Origin: Streptomyces sp. ISL-66
GTDB taxonomy: Bacteria; Actinomycetota; Actinomycetes; Streptomycetales; Streptomycetaceae
Assembly (NCBI RefSeq): GCF_018614135.1
Contig: NZ_JAGGOW010000077.1
Location: 1 to 59,043, forward strand
DNA length: 59,043 bases
Reading direction: 5' to 3'
Positions 26,078 through 33,409 of the stretch are shown here, piece after piece (within the stretch, counting starts at the first letter, position 1; each line of letters starts with the position of its first letter). The notes beneath the pieces were generated by a model. The model had not been told where the DNA came from. It worked only from the letters and a program-made list of their open reading frames with translations, and did no database searches. A program made the position numbers and the translations under genes.

Positions 26078-26158
26078 TCACTTTTCCGACCAGATCCCGA
26101 TGATCACCCCCAGGATCGTCGCGGCCACCGCCAGACGAAAGATCATCCGAATACCCAC
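26078..26158 (-). CDS. 26-residue single-helix membrane peptide
   Basis: GTG 26158, stop at 26078-26080; GGAGGTGGAG lies just ahead of the start. The peptide is MGIRMIFRLAVAATILGVII and six more residues ending WSEK: one TM helix with a basic N-side, expected inside. It lies 84 bases upstream of the VirB6-like gene on the same strand and is probably the operon's first gene. Tiny membrane peptides can be channel subunits, but no homology is claimed. Confidence 0.5.
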   Translation of the reverse strand: MGIRMIFRLAVAATILGVIIGIWSEK

Positions 26159-26332
26159 TTGCTCCACCTCCCCGACCGGCGACCTCATGCCACCTGCTCA
26201 GGGTCAGAGTGCCCCAAAGGATCCGTGCCTTGGAGTGAGATTCAACCTCAGCGCCCTGACCTGGATCAGGCAGCGGTTCCCGATGAGATCGCTCTTGGCC
26301 CTCAAGGTCGGGCCGAACTCCGGCCGTCGGGT

Positions 26333-26373
26333 GTCGTTAGATGCACGACACTCAATGTCGTTGCCATAACGAC
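26333..26373. promoter_or_regulatory. Nested dyad upstream of the HTH gene at 26391
   Basis: Outer arms GTCGTTA (26333) and TAACGAC (ending 26373); inner arms ACGACA (26345-26350), five-base spacer, TGTCGT (26356-26361). Both gaps between inner and outer arms are exactly five bases, so the 41-bp element is fully symmetric. It ends 17 bases before the ATG. Looks like a two-dimer operator. Confidence 0.6.
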
Positions 26374-26390
26374 AGGAAGAGGCGGGGCCC

Positions 26391-27248
26391 ATGACGACGT
26401 CCGAGGAACGGACCCGGCGGATCAAAGAGGAGCGGGCCGAGCGGGAGCGGGACTACGCGTGGTTCCACATCGCCGCCGACGCGGACGAGTTTGCCGATGA
26501 CGATCGGGTGTGGCCGGGCCGCCCGATCGCGGACGTCGCGCCGCACCTGGACCGTCTCTTCGAGCACGCCTACCTCGGTGAGGCCCACCGGGTTTCCGAG
26601 ACCGACCTGCTGGCCGCGCTGCTGGTGCTGCGCACGCTGCGCGAGGACCTGCAGCGGGCCGAGGGCCACCTGATCGAGACCGCCCGCAAGAAGGGCGTCA
26701 CCTGGACCCGCCTCGCCCCGGCCCTGGAGGTCAAGAGCCGCCAGTCCGCCGAACGCCGCTACCTGCAGCTGCGCGGCGACGCCTCGGACGACGGCCGCAC
26801 CCAAGAGGACCGGGTGGCCGGCGAGCGTGACCAACGCGCCCGCGCGAAGGTCCAGCGGGCCTGGATGGCGGAACACGCCGACGAGATCCGGGTACTCGCC
26901 GTACGCCTGGCCGCCGTCGAGGACCTGCAGCAGCGCGCGGACCACGCGGAGCGCGCCAGCCAGGAACGAATGAACCGGCGTCTCTTCCCCCGCCCCGCCT
27001 TCCGGCGGGCCAGCTGGCCCGCCACCCTGCACAGGGCGATCGAGCGCGATGCCGTGCCCGAGATGTTCCACGAGATCCGCAAGGTGACCCTGCCCGCGGT
27101 ACTCGACCTGGGCCCCGACTACGCCGAGCTGGTGGCCGCAGTCTCCGCGCTGTACCGGGCCGAGTCCGAGGCCGTTCACCGTGTGCTCTCTGCCCGCTGG
27201 GACCGCCGCTGGGGCCCCGACCCGGACACCCCGGACGAAGAGAGCTGA
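26391..27248 (+). CDS. Putative HTH transcriptional regulator
   Basis: 285 residues from ATG 26391, GAAGAGGCGGGG upstream. Residues about 70-130 (LLVLRTLREDLQRAEGHLIETARKKGVTWTRLAPALEVKSRQSAERRY) carry a helix-turn-helix like that of Streptomyces proteins often labelled heat-shock-gene (hsp18-type) regulators. The C-terminal part is charged and helical. The nested dyad 17 bases upstream suggests autoregulation. It is divergent from the transfer operon, which it may also control. Confidence 0.65.
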   Translation: MTTSEERTRRIKEERAERERDYAWFHIAADADEFADDDRVWPGRPIADVAPHLDRLFEHAYLGEAHRVSETDLLAALLVLRTLREDLQRAEGHLIETARKKGVTWTRLAPALEVKSRQSAERRYLQLRGDASDDGRTQEDRVAGERDQRARAKVQRAWMAEHADEIRVLAVRLAAVEDLQQRADHAERASQERMNRRLFPRPAFRRASWPATLHRAIERDAVPEMFHEIRKVTLPAVLDLGPDYAELVAAVSALYRAESEAVHRVLSARWDRRWGPDPDTPDEES

Positions 27249-27337
27249 ACCTGCCAGCCCGACCTGGTCCGTTCTCACCCGCCCCGTGCCCAGAACCGAT
27301 GATGATGTCCCGAGCCAGTCCAGCGAAGGAGCGGAAG

Positions 27338-27757
27338 ATGGCCCTACCGGCCGTGTGGATCTACTCGAACCCCTACCAGGACGGCCCCGTCCGCATGGTC
27401 CGGGCCACGGCCACCGCCCAGATCGCCCAACGCGAAGGCCCCAACGAACAAGTGCTGGTGAACGGCGAGGCCGCCGTCTGGGGTGCAGGCGAAGCGATGA
27501 TCCCGCCTGGCTTCGGCCTCGCCCTCGCCCAAGCTCTGAACGCGGCTCGTCGTGCGGCCGACGAGCAGGGCCACGACCAGGTCGTCACCGCCCGGCCCGA
27601 GGGCGAGCGGCTGGTCTGGAGGGTCTACCCGGTGGATGAAGTACCTGTCTCGCCCAACCCGAAGCCGGAGCCGCCCGCCCCGCACAGCGACTCCCCGCCC
27701 TGGGCCGGACCGCGCGTCTCCACGCCGAGCTACCCGGTCAACCCCGCCGACCTGTAG
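27338..27757 (+). CDS. Hypothetical protein, 139 residues
   Basis: ATG 27338, chosen over upstream ATGs at 27299-27305 because AAGGAG lies six bases ahead. The N-terminal half looks compact (MALPAVWIYSNPYQDGPVRMV...); the C-terminal quarter is Pro/Ser-rich. No motif recognised. Confidence 0.6.
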   Translation: MALPAVWIYSNPYQDGPVRMVRATATAQIAQREGPNEQVLVNGEAAVWGAGEAMIPPGFGLALAQALNAARRAADEQGHDQVVTARPEGERLVWRVYPVDEVPVSPNPKPEPPAPHSDSPPWAGPRVSTPSYPVNPADL

Positions 27758-27813
27758 GGCGGGCCGGACGGCAAGCGGTCCGACGCTCCCCCGTCCGGTG
27801 CCACGATGGGCGC

Positions 27814-28737
27814 ATGAGCACGGCAGGCCGTAACACCGTCTCGGGCCGCACCTACCGCCGGACCCGCCCGCGCGGGTTCGCCGACTGGTCCCCGAAGCCC
27901 GACACCCTGCGCCTGGTCGAGCAGGTGCACGCCGTCCTCGACGAGTACCGCGCGCACCTGCCGCTGACCGCCCGCCAAGTCTTCTACCGGCTGGTCGGAG
28001 CCTTCGGCTACCCGAAGGAAGAGAAGGCGTACGACCGTCTGCAGGAGACCCTCAACCGGGCCCGGCGAGCCCGGCTGATCCCCATGAACGCCATCCGCGA
28101 CGACCGGGCCGCGTCGGCCGGCCACTCCTTCGGGTACAGCAGTCCAGCGGAGTTCTGGGACTCCGTCCGCGCGTCCGCGCACCACTACTCCCGGCCGCTG
28201 GACGAGGGTCAACCGCGAGCGGTCGAAGTGTGGATCGAGGCCCAGGGCATGATGCCGATGGTCGCCGAGGTCACCCGGCAGTACGGCGTGGTCGTCTACT
28301 GCTCCGGCGGATTCGAGTCGGTGTGCGCCAAGCACGACGCCGCCGCCCGCATCGCGCAACGCGAGGTGACCACCAGGTTGCTCAGCATCGGCGACTACGA
28401 CCCCAGCGGGCTGAGCATCCTGGACGCCGCCGTCGAGGACGTCATCGCGTTCGTGGACGAGATGGGCGGCACCCCGCCCGAGGTGAAGCGGTTGGCCGTC
28501 ACCGAGGAACAGATCACCGAGCACGGACTGGTCACCGCCCCGCAGAAGGACACCGACCGCCGCGGCGAGCACATGCACGCCACCGTCCAGGCCGAGGCAC
28601 TCAGCCCGACGCTGCTGACCGACCTGGTACGCGCCGGCGTCGAGGAAGCCGTGGACCTGAGGGCGCTGCAGCGAGTACGGGCCCGAGCCGAGCGCGAACG
28701 GCAGAAGGTCGTGGAGAAGGCCGAACGGCTGCGCTGA
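27814..28737 (+). CDS. Spo11/Top6A-like winged-helix plus TOPRIM protein
   Basis: 307 residues from ATG 27814; CACGAT ends six bases before it, suggesting a leaderless mRNA. Residues 51-60, LTARQVFYRL, sit in a winged-helix-like region and match the KRxIYY-type motif that holds the DNA-cleaving Tyr of Spo11 and topoisomerase VI A (Tyr58 here). A TOPRIM-like domain follows: Glu142 in VWIEAQG and Asp194-Tyr-Asp196 in IGDYDPSG. The order Tyr, Glu, DxD is that of the Top6A family. No B (GHKL ATPase) subunit is encoded nearby. DNA cleavage is inferred from motifs only. Confidence 0.6.
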   Translation: MSTAGRNTVSGRTYRRTRPRGFADWSPKPDTLRLVEQVHAVLDEYRAHLPLTARQVFYRLVGAFGYPKEEKAYDRLQETLNRARRARLIPMNAIRDDRAASAGHSFGYSSPAEFWDSVRASAHHYSRPLDEGQPRAVEVWIEAQGMMPMVAEVTRQYGVVVYCSGGFESVCAKHDAAARIAQREVTTRLLSIGDYDPSGLSILDAAVEDVIAFVDEMGGTPPEVKRLAVTEEQITEHGLVTAPQKDTDRRGEHMHATVQAEALSPTLLTDLVRAGVEEAVDLRALQRVRARAERERQKVVEKAERLR

Positions 28738-29057
28738 CCATCCAGGGCGGGACAGCACCGGATCGCGATCCCGAACTCTTCGGCCAGCGCGCGGGGTCGG
28801 CAGCTCCTCAGCCCCTGGGGGGCTTGCGGTGCCCCGCCGGGGTGGCGCCGGCCGTACGGCGACTGCGGACCGGCCGGGGCCAGAGGAGAAGTGGTGTGGC
28901 TGATCTGGTCCGTGGTGCGGGTGGCCACCGCGGGCCGTCGGCCGTCTCCCGCCCCGTCGGGGTTGGCGTTCTGTGGTGCACGTCCAAGACGGCCCATAGA
29001 GAGGGGGTACCCGGTGAGACCAGGCCGCAGCGCGCTGACCTGGGAAAAGGAACATTC
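28738..29057. other. Gene-free stretch
   Basis: About 320 bases with no credible reading frame. Short GC inverted repeats are present (for example around CCCCGCCGGGG at 28834) but nothing distinctive. Confidence 0.4.
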
Positions 29058-29234
29058 GTGGAACCCGTGAGACCGTCCTACGCACGCGCGCGGGCGGGAG
29101 GGTCTCATCCGCGCCCCAGGGACGACCCCACCGGGGCGAACCGGGCGGATCGCTCGGTTCTTGCGCTACTTGCGCAGGTCCACGCGCGCGGGCGCCCGTA
29201 CGTGAAGGCCCCGGTGGTGCGCGAGCCGCCCTAG
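29058..29234 (+). CDS. Small basic hypothetical protein
   Basis: 58 residues from GTG 29058 with AAAAGGA six bases upstream. Basic and Arg-rich; the second half (RADRSVLALLAQVHARGRPYV) would form a helix. Its last codons form the left arm of the hairpin at 29207. Support is the ribosome site and composition only. Confidence 0.4.
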   Translation: MEPVRPSYARARAGGSHPRPRDDPTGANRADRSVLALLAQVHARGRPYVKAPVVREPP

Positions 29235-29256
29235 CTCTTCGCGCACCACCGGGGCC
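29207..29256. terminator. 18-bp perfect hairpin
   Basis: Bases 29207-29224 (GGCCCCGGTGGTGCGCGA) pair perfectly with 29239-29256 across a 14-base loop. It lies between a + gene and a convergent minus operon, so it probably stops transcription from both sides. Confidence 0.8.
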
Positions 29257-29308
29257 GGGGAGGCCCGCACTCACGGGGGAGAGCAGCGGGCCGGGTCATG
29301 GGAGCCGC

Positions 29309-29704
29309 TCAAGCCGAGGACACCGGGCGTACGGTGTTCAGCCGGTCGAGCCGCTCGTACAAGTCCCGCACGATCCGGGCCCGTCCCTGGGCACAGCGCA
29401 CGGTGCCCTCCGGGGTTGTCGCCAGGCGCCGCTCCGTCTCGTCGAGGACGACTTCGGCGAGCGCCCGCCGGCCGTCGCTCACCGGCAGCTTCTCGGCGCA
29501 CCGCCGGACGTCGCCCGCGACGGCACGCGCGTGCCCCGTCAGTTCCAGGGCGATCAGGTGGCAGTCCCGCGGCTGGAGTGCCTCGCCCGGGTCGGTCCAC
29601 GCCAGCACGGTTTTGACGAGGAGTTCGTGGGGCTCCCGGTCCAGCGGCAGTTCCGCCTCGACCACGCCCTCCGGGTCGTACAGCACGGTGTGGGAGCTGG
29701 TCAC
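29309..29704 (-). CDS. Hypothetical protein, 131 residues
   Basis: GTG 29704 overlaps the stop of the upstream gene (GTGA). The protein is helical (DCHLIALELTGHARAVAGDVRRCAEKL...RRALAEVVLDETERRL). It resembles small Streptomyces proteins found in pairs with a partner like the next gene, but I name no domain with certainty. Probably co-translated with the gene at 29701. Confidence 0.65.
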   Translation of the reverse strand: MTSSHTVLYDPEGVVEAELPLDREPHELLVKTVLAWTDPGEALQPRDCHLIALELTGHARAVAGDVRRCAEKLPVSDGRRALAEVVLDETERRLATTPEGTVRCAQGRARIVRDLYERLDRLNTVRPVSSA

Positions 29705-30189
29705 GATGCGACCGCCCTTCTGTGGTCGGCCACCAGGTCCTGCAACTGCGCGGCGAGCCGGTCCGCGGGGACCAGCAGCGGCGGCACCTCGCGCGGGGGC
29801 GAGATCCAGTGGGCGGACGGGGTGCCGTGGTCCGTGCACGGCATCAGCAGCTGATCACCGCCCGACAGCGCCCGCACCCCGGACACCATCGCAGCCGCCG
29901 AGCCCTCCCCCGGCGGCACCAGGACGTAGAGGATGCCGCGGATCCGGTCGGCGAGCACCGGGTAGCCGGAGCCGGTCCCCAGCCCCAGCCCGACGAGTGC
30001 GTCCAGGCCGAGGGACATCGGGGTGACGGCGACCGCATCCCAGGCAGCGCCGCACGGCGCCCACCGGGTGTGGTCACTTCCCCGCGCCCACAGGGCCCGC
30101 CGCTGGTTGGTCACCTCAGCCAGCGAGTGCCAGGTGGGCGTGGAGGACTTCGGCCGGCGGACCCGGCGAGCAGGGGAAGCGTGAGTCAC
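29701..30189 (-). CDS. Hypothetical protein, paired with the gene at 29309
   Basis: 162 residues from GTG 30189 (GGGAG five bases ahead; ATG 30240 would extend it). HTRWAPCGAAWDAVAVTPMSLGLDAL and YVLVPPGEG...HWISPPR recall the N-terminal part of Streptomyces bifunctional primase/polymerase-like proteins, but no catalytic DxD is evident. Divergent from the regulator at 30357. Function uncertain. Confidence 0.6.
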   Translation of the reverse strand: MTHASPARRVRRPKSSTPTWHSLAEVTNQRRALWARGSDHTRWAPCGAAWDAVAVTPMSLGLDALVGLGLGTGSGYPVLADRIRGILYVLVPPGEGSAAAMVSGVRALSGGDQLLMPCTDHGTPSAHWISPPREVPPLLVPADRLAAQLQDLVADHRRAVAS

Positions 30190-30356
30190 GGGCACTCCCG
30201 GATCGTTTCTCTCGGTACTCCCAGACAACCGCCACACCATCGGGTGGACTCAGGCCGCTTTGCGGGCAGTTACCGGGCAGGGACCGGACAGTTTTGCCAA
30301 CGCGAGAGCTGCGGAGGACTACCGTCACGCCCACGCTCAGCACTCCCGGGGGACCG

Positions 30357-31592
30357 ATGGACCGACAGCGCAACACCCGACTCGAAGCGCTGCTCGCCGA
30401 ACACGACTACACGCACCGGACGCTCGCCGACACCGTCAACGACGTCGCCGTCGGCATCTTCGGAAAGCCGGGCGACTGCACCGACCGGCACGTCCGGCGC
30501 TGGATCTCCGGCGAGGTCCGCTGGCCGTGGACGAAGTACCTTCTGCCCCTGGAACAGATCTTCGACTGCCCGGCCCAGGCGATGGGGTTCTTACCGCGCG
30601 GGAAGAACAGCGCGCAGCTGGCCCGTCCCCCGGCGCGGCAGTCGCCGGCATCGAAGGAGTTGGAGCCCGTGAAGCGCCGCCGGTTCCTCGCCGCATCGGC
30701 CGCCGCCACCGTGACACTCGCCCTGGGCATCGACGACACGCCGTCCCAGGGCCGCCTGTCGATGAGCGACGTCGACCGCGTCCAGAGCGTCATCGGCCGC
30801 CTGGACGCCCACTTCTTCGCGATCGGTGGAGGCCCACTCCTCTCCGTCTGCACCACCTACGTCGACCGGCTCCGCGACGCCCTCGACGGCTGCATCTACG
30901 GAGACCGTGTCGAGAAGGCACTGCACCGCTCGATCAGCAGCCTGTACGCGTCCGCCGGCTGGGCCGCGTACGACACCGACGACCCCGCCCACGCCGCGCT
31001 GCTTCACACCGCCTCGCTGCAGAGTGCCCTGCTCGCCGCCGACCCGTCGGCCGCCGCCCGCGCCTGGTCCAACTTGGCGCTGCAGGCCCGCATCGAGGGC
31101 CGACACCGCGAGGCCGTGCAGATCACCCGGGCCGCCCTCGACAACCGGCGCACCCGCCAGAACCCCCACATCGCCTCCCTGCTGCACGCCCGCCTCGCTA
31201 TCGGCCAGGCCAAGACGGCCGACCGCACCGGCGCCGCCCGCTCCCTGCTCGCCGCCGAGAAGGCGTACGACCGGGTCAACGCCGCGGCGACCGCGCCCAC
31301 GTGGCTGGCGTTCCTCTCCGAGGGCGAGCTGTCCGGGCTGGCCGCCATCGCCCACCAGGCCATGGGGCAGTACGACCGCGCCGAGGCATCCACCGTCCAG
31401 GCCCTGGACCTGCTCCCGTCCTCGATGCGCCGCAGCCGCGCCTTCTACGGCGTGCAGCTGGCCGAGCTGCACCTGCTCCAGGGCGACCGCGAAGGCGCCG
31501 CGGCCACCGTGGCCGCCCTCGACCACTCCTCCCTCGACAGCCGGCGCATCGCCGACCGGCTCGCCAACGTGCAGCGCACCCTCACCGCATAG
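30357..31592 (+). CDS. XRE-type regulator with TPR-like repeats
   Basis: 411 residues from ATG 30357, GGGGGA upstream. The N-terminal ~80 residues contain an HTH-like region (RTLADTVNDVAVGIFGKPGDCTDRHVRRWISG); a KRRRFLAASAAATVTLALG stretch looks like a Tat or TM segment but is common within this regulator type. From about 140 on, helical repeats resemble TPRs (AARAWSNLALQARIEGRHREAVQI). Typical Streptomyces XRE-TPR regulator. Followed by a GNAT gene in the same direction. Confidence 0.75.
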   Translation: MDRQRNTRLEALLAEHDYTHRTLADTVNDVAVGIFGKPGDCTDRHVRRWISGEVRWPWTKYLLPLEQIFDCPAQAMGFLPRGKNSAQLARPPARQSPASKELEPVKRRRFLAASAAATVTLALGIDDTPSQGRLSMSDVDRVQSVIGRLDAHFFAIGGGPLLSVCTTYVDRLRDALDGCIYGDRVEKALHRSISSLYASAGWAAYDTDDPAHAALLHTASLQSALLAADPSAAARAWSNLALQARIEGRHREAVQITRAALDNRRTRQNPHIASLLHARLAIGQAKTADRTGAARSLLAAEKAYDRVNAAATAPTWLAFLSEGELSGLAAIAHQAMGQYDRAEASTVQALDLLPSSMRRSRAFYGVQLAELHLLQGDREGAAATVAALDHSSLDSRRIADRLANVQRTLTA

Positions 31593-31602
31593 GAGCCCGC
31601 CC

Positions 31603-32154
31603 GTGACCGGGATAGACGTACGCCACTACGGCCACCAACAAGGCGCCGAACTGCGCCCGCTGCTCCTCGACGTGTACGCGGAGGTCTACGCCGAGGAGGC
31701 GAAGAGCGACCCGTTCGCCAGCGTCGAGCGGTTCGCGCAGGGCCTCGACGGCTGGAGCCGCCGCCCGGGGTGGACCTGCGCCGTCGGGTACGACGGCGAC
31801 CAGGTCGTCGGATACGCCTACGGCGCCCCGCTTCCCGCCGGAGCCCCGTGGTGGGGCGGGCTGCTCACCGACGTCGACCCGGACGTCGTCGAGGAGACCG
31901 GCACCCGCACCTACGCGCTCAGCGAGCTGATGGTGCGCGTCCCGTGGCGCAAGACCGGCACCGCCCGGCAGCTGCACGACGCCCTGCTCGATGCCCGGCC
32001 CGAGGAACGCGCGACCCTGCTGGTCGACCAAGGCCACCCCAAGGTCCACGCCCTGTACGAGTCGTGGGGGTGGCAGACGCTGGGCGATCTCCGCCCCAGG
32101 ATCCCGGATGCGCCCCTTTTCCACGCCATGCTGCTCGACCTCCCCCAGCGCTGA
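31603..32154 (+). CDS. GNAT-family N-acetyltransferase
   Basis: 183 residues from GTG 31603, AGGAG upstream, ten bases after the regulator's stop. VPWRKTGTARQLHDALL is the acetyl-CoA-binding motif A (R-x-x-G-x-A), followed by ATLLVDQGHPKVHALYESWGWQ, typical of motif B and the end of a GNAT fold. The substrate cannot be told; GNAT enzymes next to XRE-TPR regulators are frequent in Streptomyces. Confidence 0.75.
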   Translation: MTGIDVRHYGHQQGAELRPLLLDVYAEVYAEEAKSDPFASVERFAQGLDGWSRRPGWTCAVGYDGDQVVGYAYGAPLPAGAPWWGGLLTDVDPDVVEETGTRTYALSELMVRVPWRKTGTARQLHDALLDARPEERATLLVDQGHPKVHALYESWGWQTLGDLRPRIPDAPLFHAMLLDLPQR

Positions 32155-32296
32155 CCGCACCCGGGCCCGCGGGCGGGGGGGTGTAACAGAATCCGGCGGA
32201 CGACGTTCCCCTCTTTGTGACGACGCGACCCATGCCCCTGGCCATGTCCGGTCCGGACAGCCGTCTCCCTGGGGGACGCCCTGTCTCCCGCCGGGC

Positions 32297-32364
32297 GGGA
32301 CACCACCCCGGCCAGCCGTGCCAGCTCTGGGGACACCACCTGACGTGCGAAAACTGGTGTCCCC
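32297..32364. repeat. GGGACACC repeats upstream of the replication genes
   Basis: GGGACACCACC occurs at 32297-32307 and 32330-32340, and GGGGACACCA (32329-32338) is inverted as TGGTGTCCCC at 32355-32364. They lie in the 515-bp gene-free stretch 32155-32669 before the RHH and Rep genes, which also holds a small hairpin CTTCCCG/CGGGAAG near 32564-32580. This stretch is a candidate origin or copy-control region. Confidence 0.5.
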
Positions 32365-32669
32365 GAACCTGTAACGATTTCGAGGGCCGATCCGTCCATA
32401 GAGGTGCAGGGCCGCAATCGCGCAGCGTGGAAAGGGGAGTCCGGGTGACCGGATCGAGTGAACCCGTCGGAGAACTCCTCCGCGCTGCTTGCGCGCTCCC
32501 GAACGGTGCGCGCCACGCAGCCGAACGCGGGACGTGCGGACAGCTCATGAAGAAACGTCACTTCCCGCGACACGGGAAGCCGGAGGATAAACGCCCGCCC
32601 CACAGGAATTCCCACGACACGCGGCTAGTCGGTAGTGAAAGCGTGGTGGGATGTGCAAAGATCGGCAAC

Positions 32670-32957
32670 GTGACTAGGAAGATCGGTAAGGGTGTCGAGG
32701 CCAACGGGCCGGTGCGCGGTCGCGCGCAGACCGGCCGACCGCTGACGTACGACCCGACGTCCGGTCAGAACTGGCGCACGGGCGTGGTGATCGTGCCGGA
32801 CATGGCAGAGAAGGCCATCACGGCAGCCGGAGCCACGGGACTGTCATTCGCCGGATTGGTCAACGAGTTGATCAAGCGAATGCCGGTCGACCAGAACGGG
32901 CGCCCCGTGTGGGCGGACGAGTTGGACGAACAGAAGGCGCTCCCTTTGACCGGGTAG
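32670..32957 (+). CDS. Ribbon-helix-helix DNA-binding protein, possible copy-control factor
   Basis: 95 residues from GTG 32670; AAAGAT ends seven bases before it and no ribosome site is seen. A basic N-terminus (VTRKIGKG...RGRAQTGRP) precedes an RHH-like domain, RTGVVIVPDMAEKAITAAG...FAGLVNELIKRM. Its neighbours are the Rep gene and the repeat-bearing gap, so control of replication is a reasonable inference. Codon use is slightly less GC-biased than its neighbours. Confidence 0.6.
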   Translation: MTRKIGKGVEANGPVRGRAQTGRPLTYDPTSGQNWRTGVVIVPDMAEKAITAAGATGLSFAGLVNELIKRMPVDQNGRPVWADELDEQKALPLTG

Positions 32958-32967
32958 CGCCCTCTGT

Positions 32968-33219
32968 TCAATCCGTTCGAGAGCGCCAAAAAGCCCCGGC
33001 CACATTCCAACCGGGGCGGCGCCCAACGACGTACAAGTGGGACTCAGCATCACTCCCCAGCGAGCTGAATCCCGGATCTACCTGCAAAACCGCATCACGG
33101 TCGGCCTCCCAGCCGACCAGCACCCCATCAGGGCGCCCATCCAGCGCCACGGCCCCAGAGCGACCCGGCTTCCAACCGAGTCCCTCGCACCGCAACGAAA
33201 GAGGTGAGTCAAGCCCCAC
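32968..33219 (-). CDS. Possible small protein, low confidence
   Basis: 83 residues from GTG 33219 with GGAAAG five bases ahead. The sequence reads like a folded protein (VLVGWEADRDAVLQVDPGF...SHLYVVGR). Against it: GC at third positions is about two thirds, lower than usual here, and a hairpin serving the convergent gene lies inside its 3' part. Confidence 0.35.
   Translation of the reverse strand: MGLDSPLSLRCEGLGWKPGRSGAVALDGRPDGVLVGWEADRDAVLQVDPGFSSLGSDAESHLYVVGRRPGWNVAGAFWRSRTD
32993..33017 (+). terminator. Hairpin after the RHH gene
   Basis: GCCCCGG (32993-32999) pairs with CCGGGGC (33011-33017), loop of 11 bases, preceded by AAAAA. It is 35 bases beyond the stop at 32957. Confidence 0.6.
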
Positions 33220-33378
33220 AGACGCTTTCCACGGCGACTGTCGGGCGGTGGTGTCCTAACCACTCATTTGGAGCTAGAAGCGCACCCCTTGAGCGACCTG
33301 GTCGGCCGCGCTCGGAGCCCTCCGCCGCAGTGGCGAGAGGGGGCTTCGGCGTTCATTTGAAGTTAGGAGCCCTCCCAT

Positions 33379-33395
33379 CGTAGCGGACCGCTACG
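33379..33395. promoter_or_regulatory. 17-bp dyad CGTAGCGG-A-CCGCTACG before the Rep gene
   Basis: Perfect 8-bp arms around a central A, ending 14 bases before the ATG at 33410. The upstream gap also has two related stretches, CACTCATTTGGAGCTAG (33261) and GTTCATTTGAAGTTAGGAG (33353). The dyad is well placed to be the operator controlling Rep synthesis. Confidence 0.55.
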
Positions 33396-33409
33396 GTGCC
33401 GGACAGCTC

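Noticed and set aside
26037..26369. + strand frame of 110 codons upstream of the HTH gene
   Set aside because: It has no ribosome site, an unlikely composition, and overlaps both the small membrane-peptide gene and the nested operator.
33205..33300. tRNA-like string on the minus strand (AGTGGTTAGGACACCACCG followed by a GCTTGA loop)
   Set aside because: The D-arm-like and T-arm-like pieces look suggestive, but no 7-bp acceptor stem or proper 5-bp anticodon stem with a 7-base loop can be formed.
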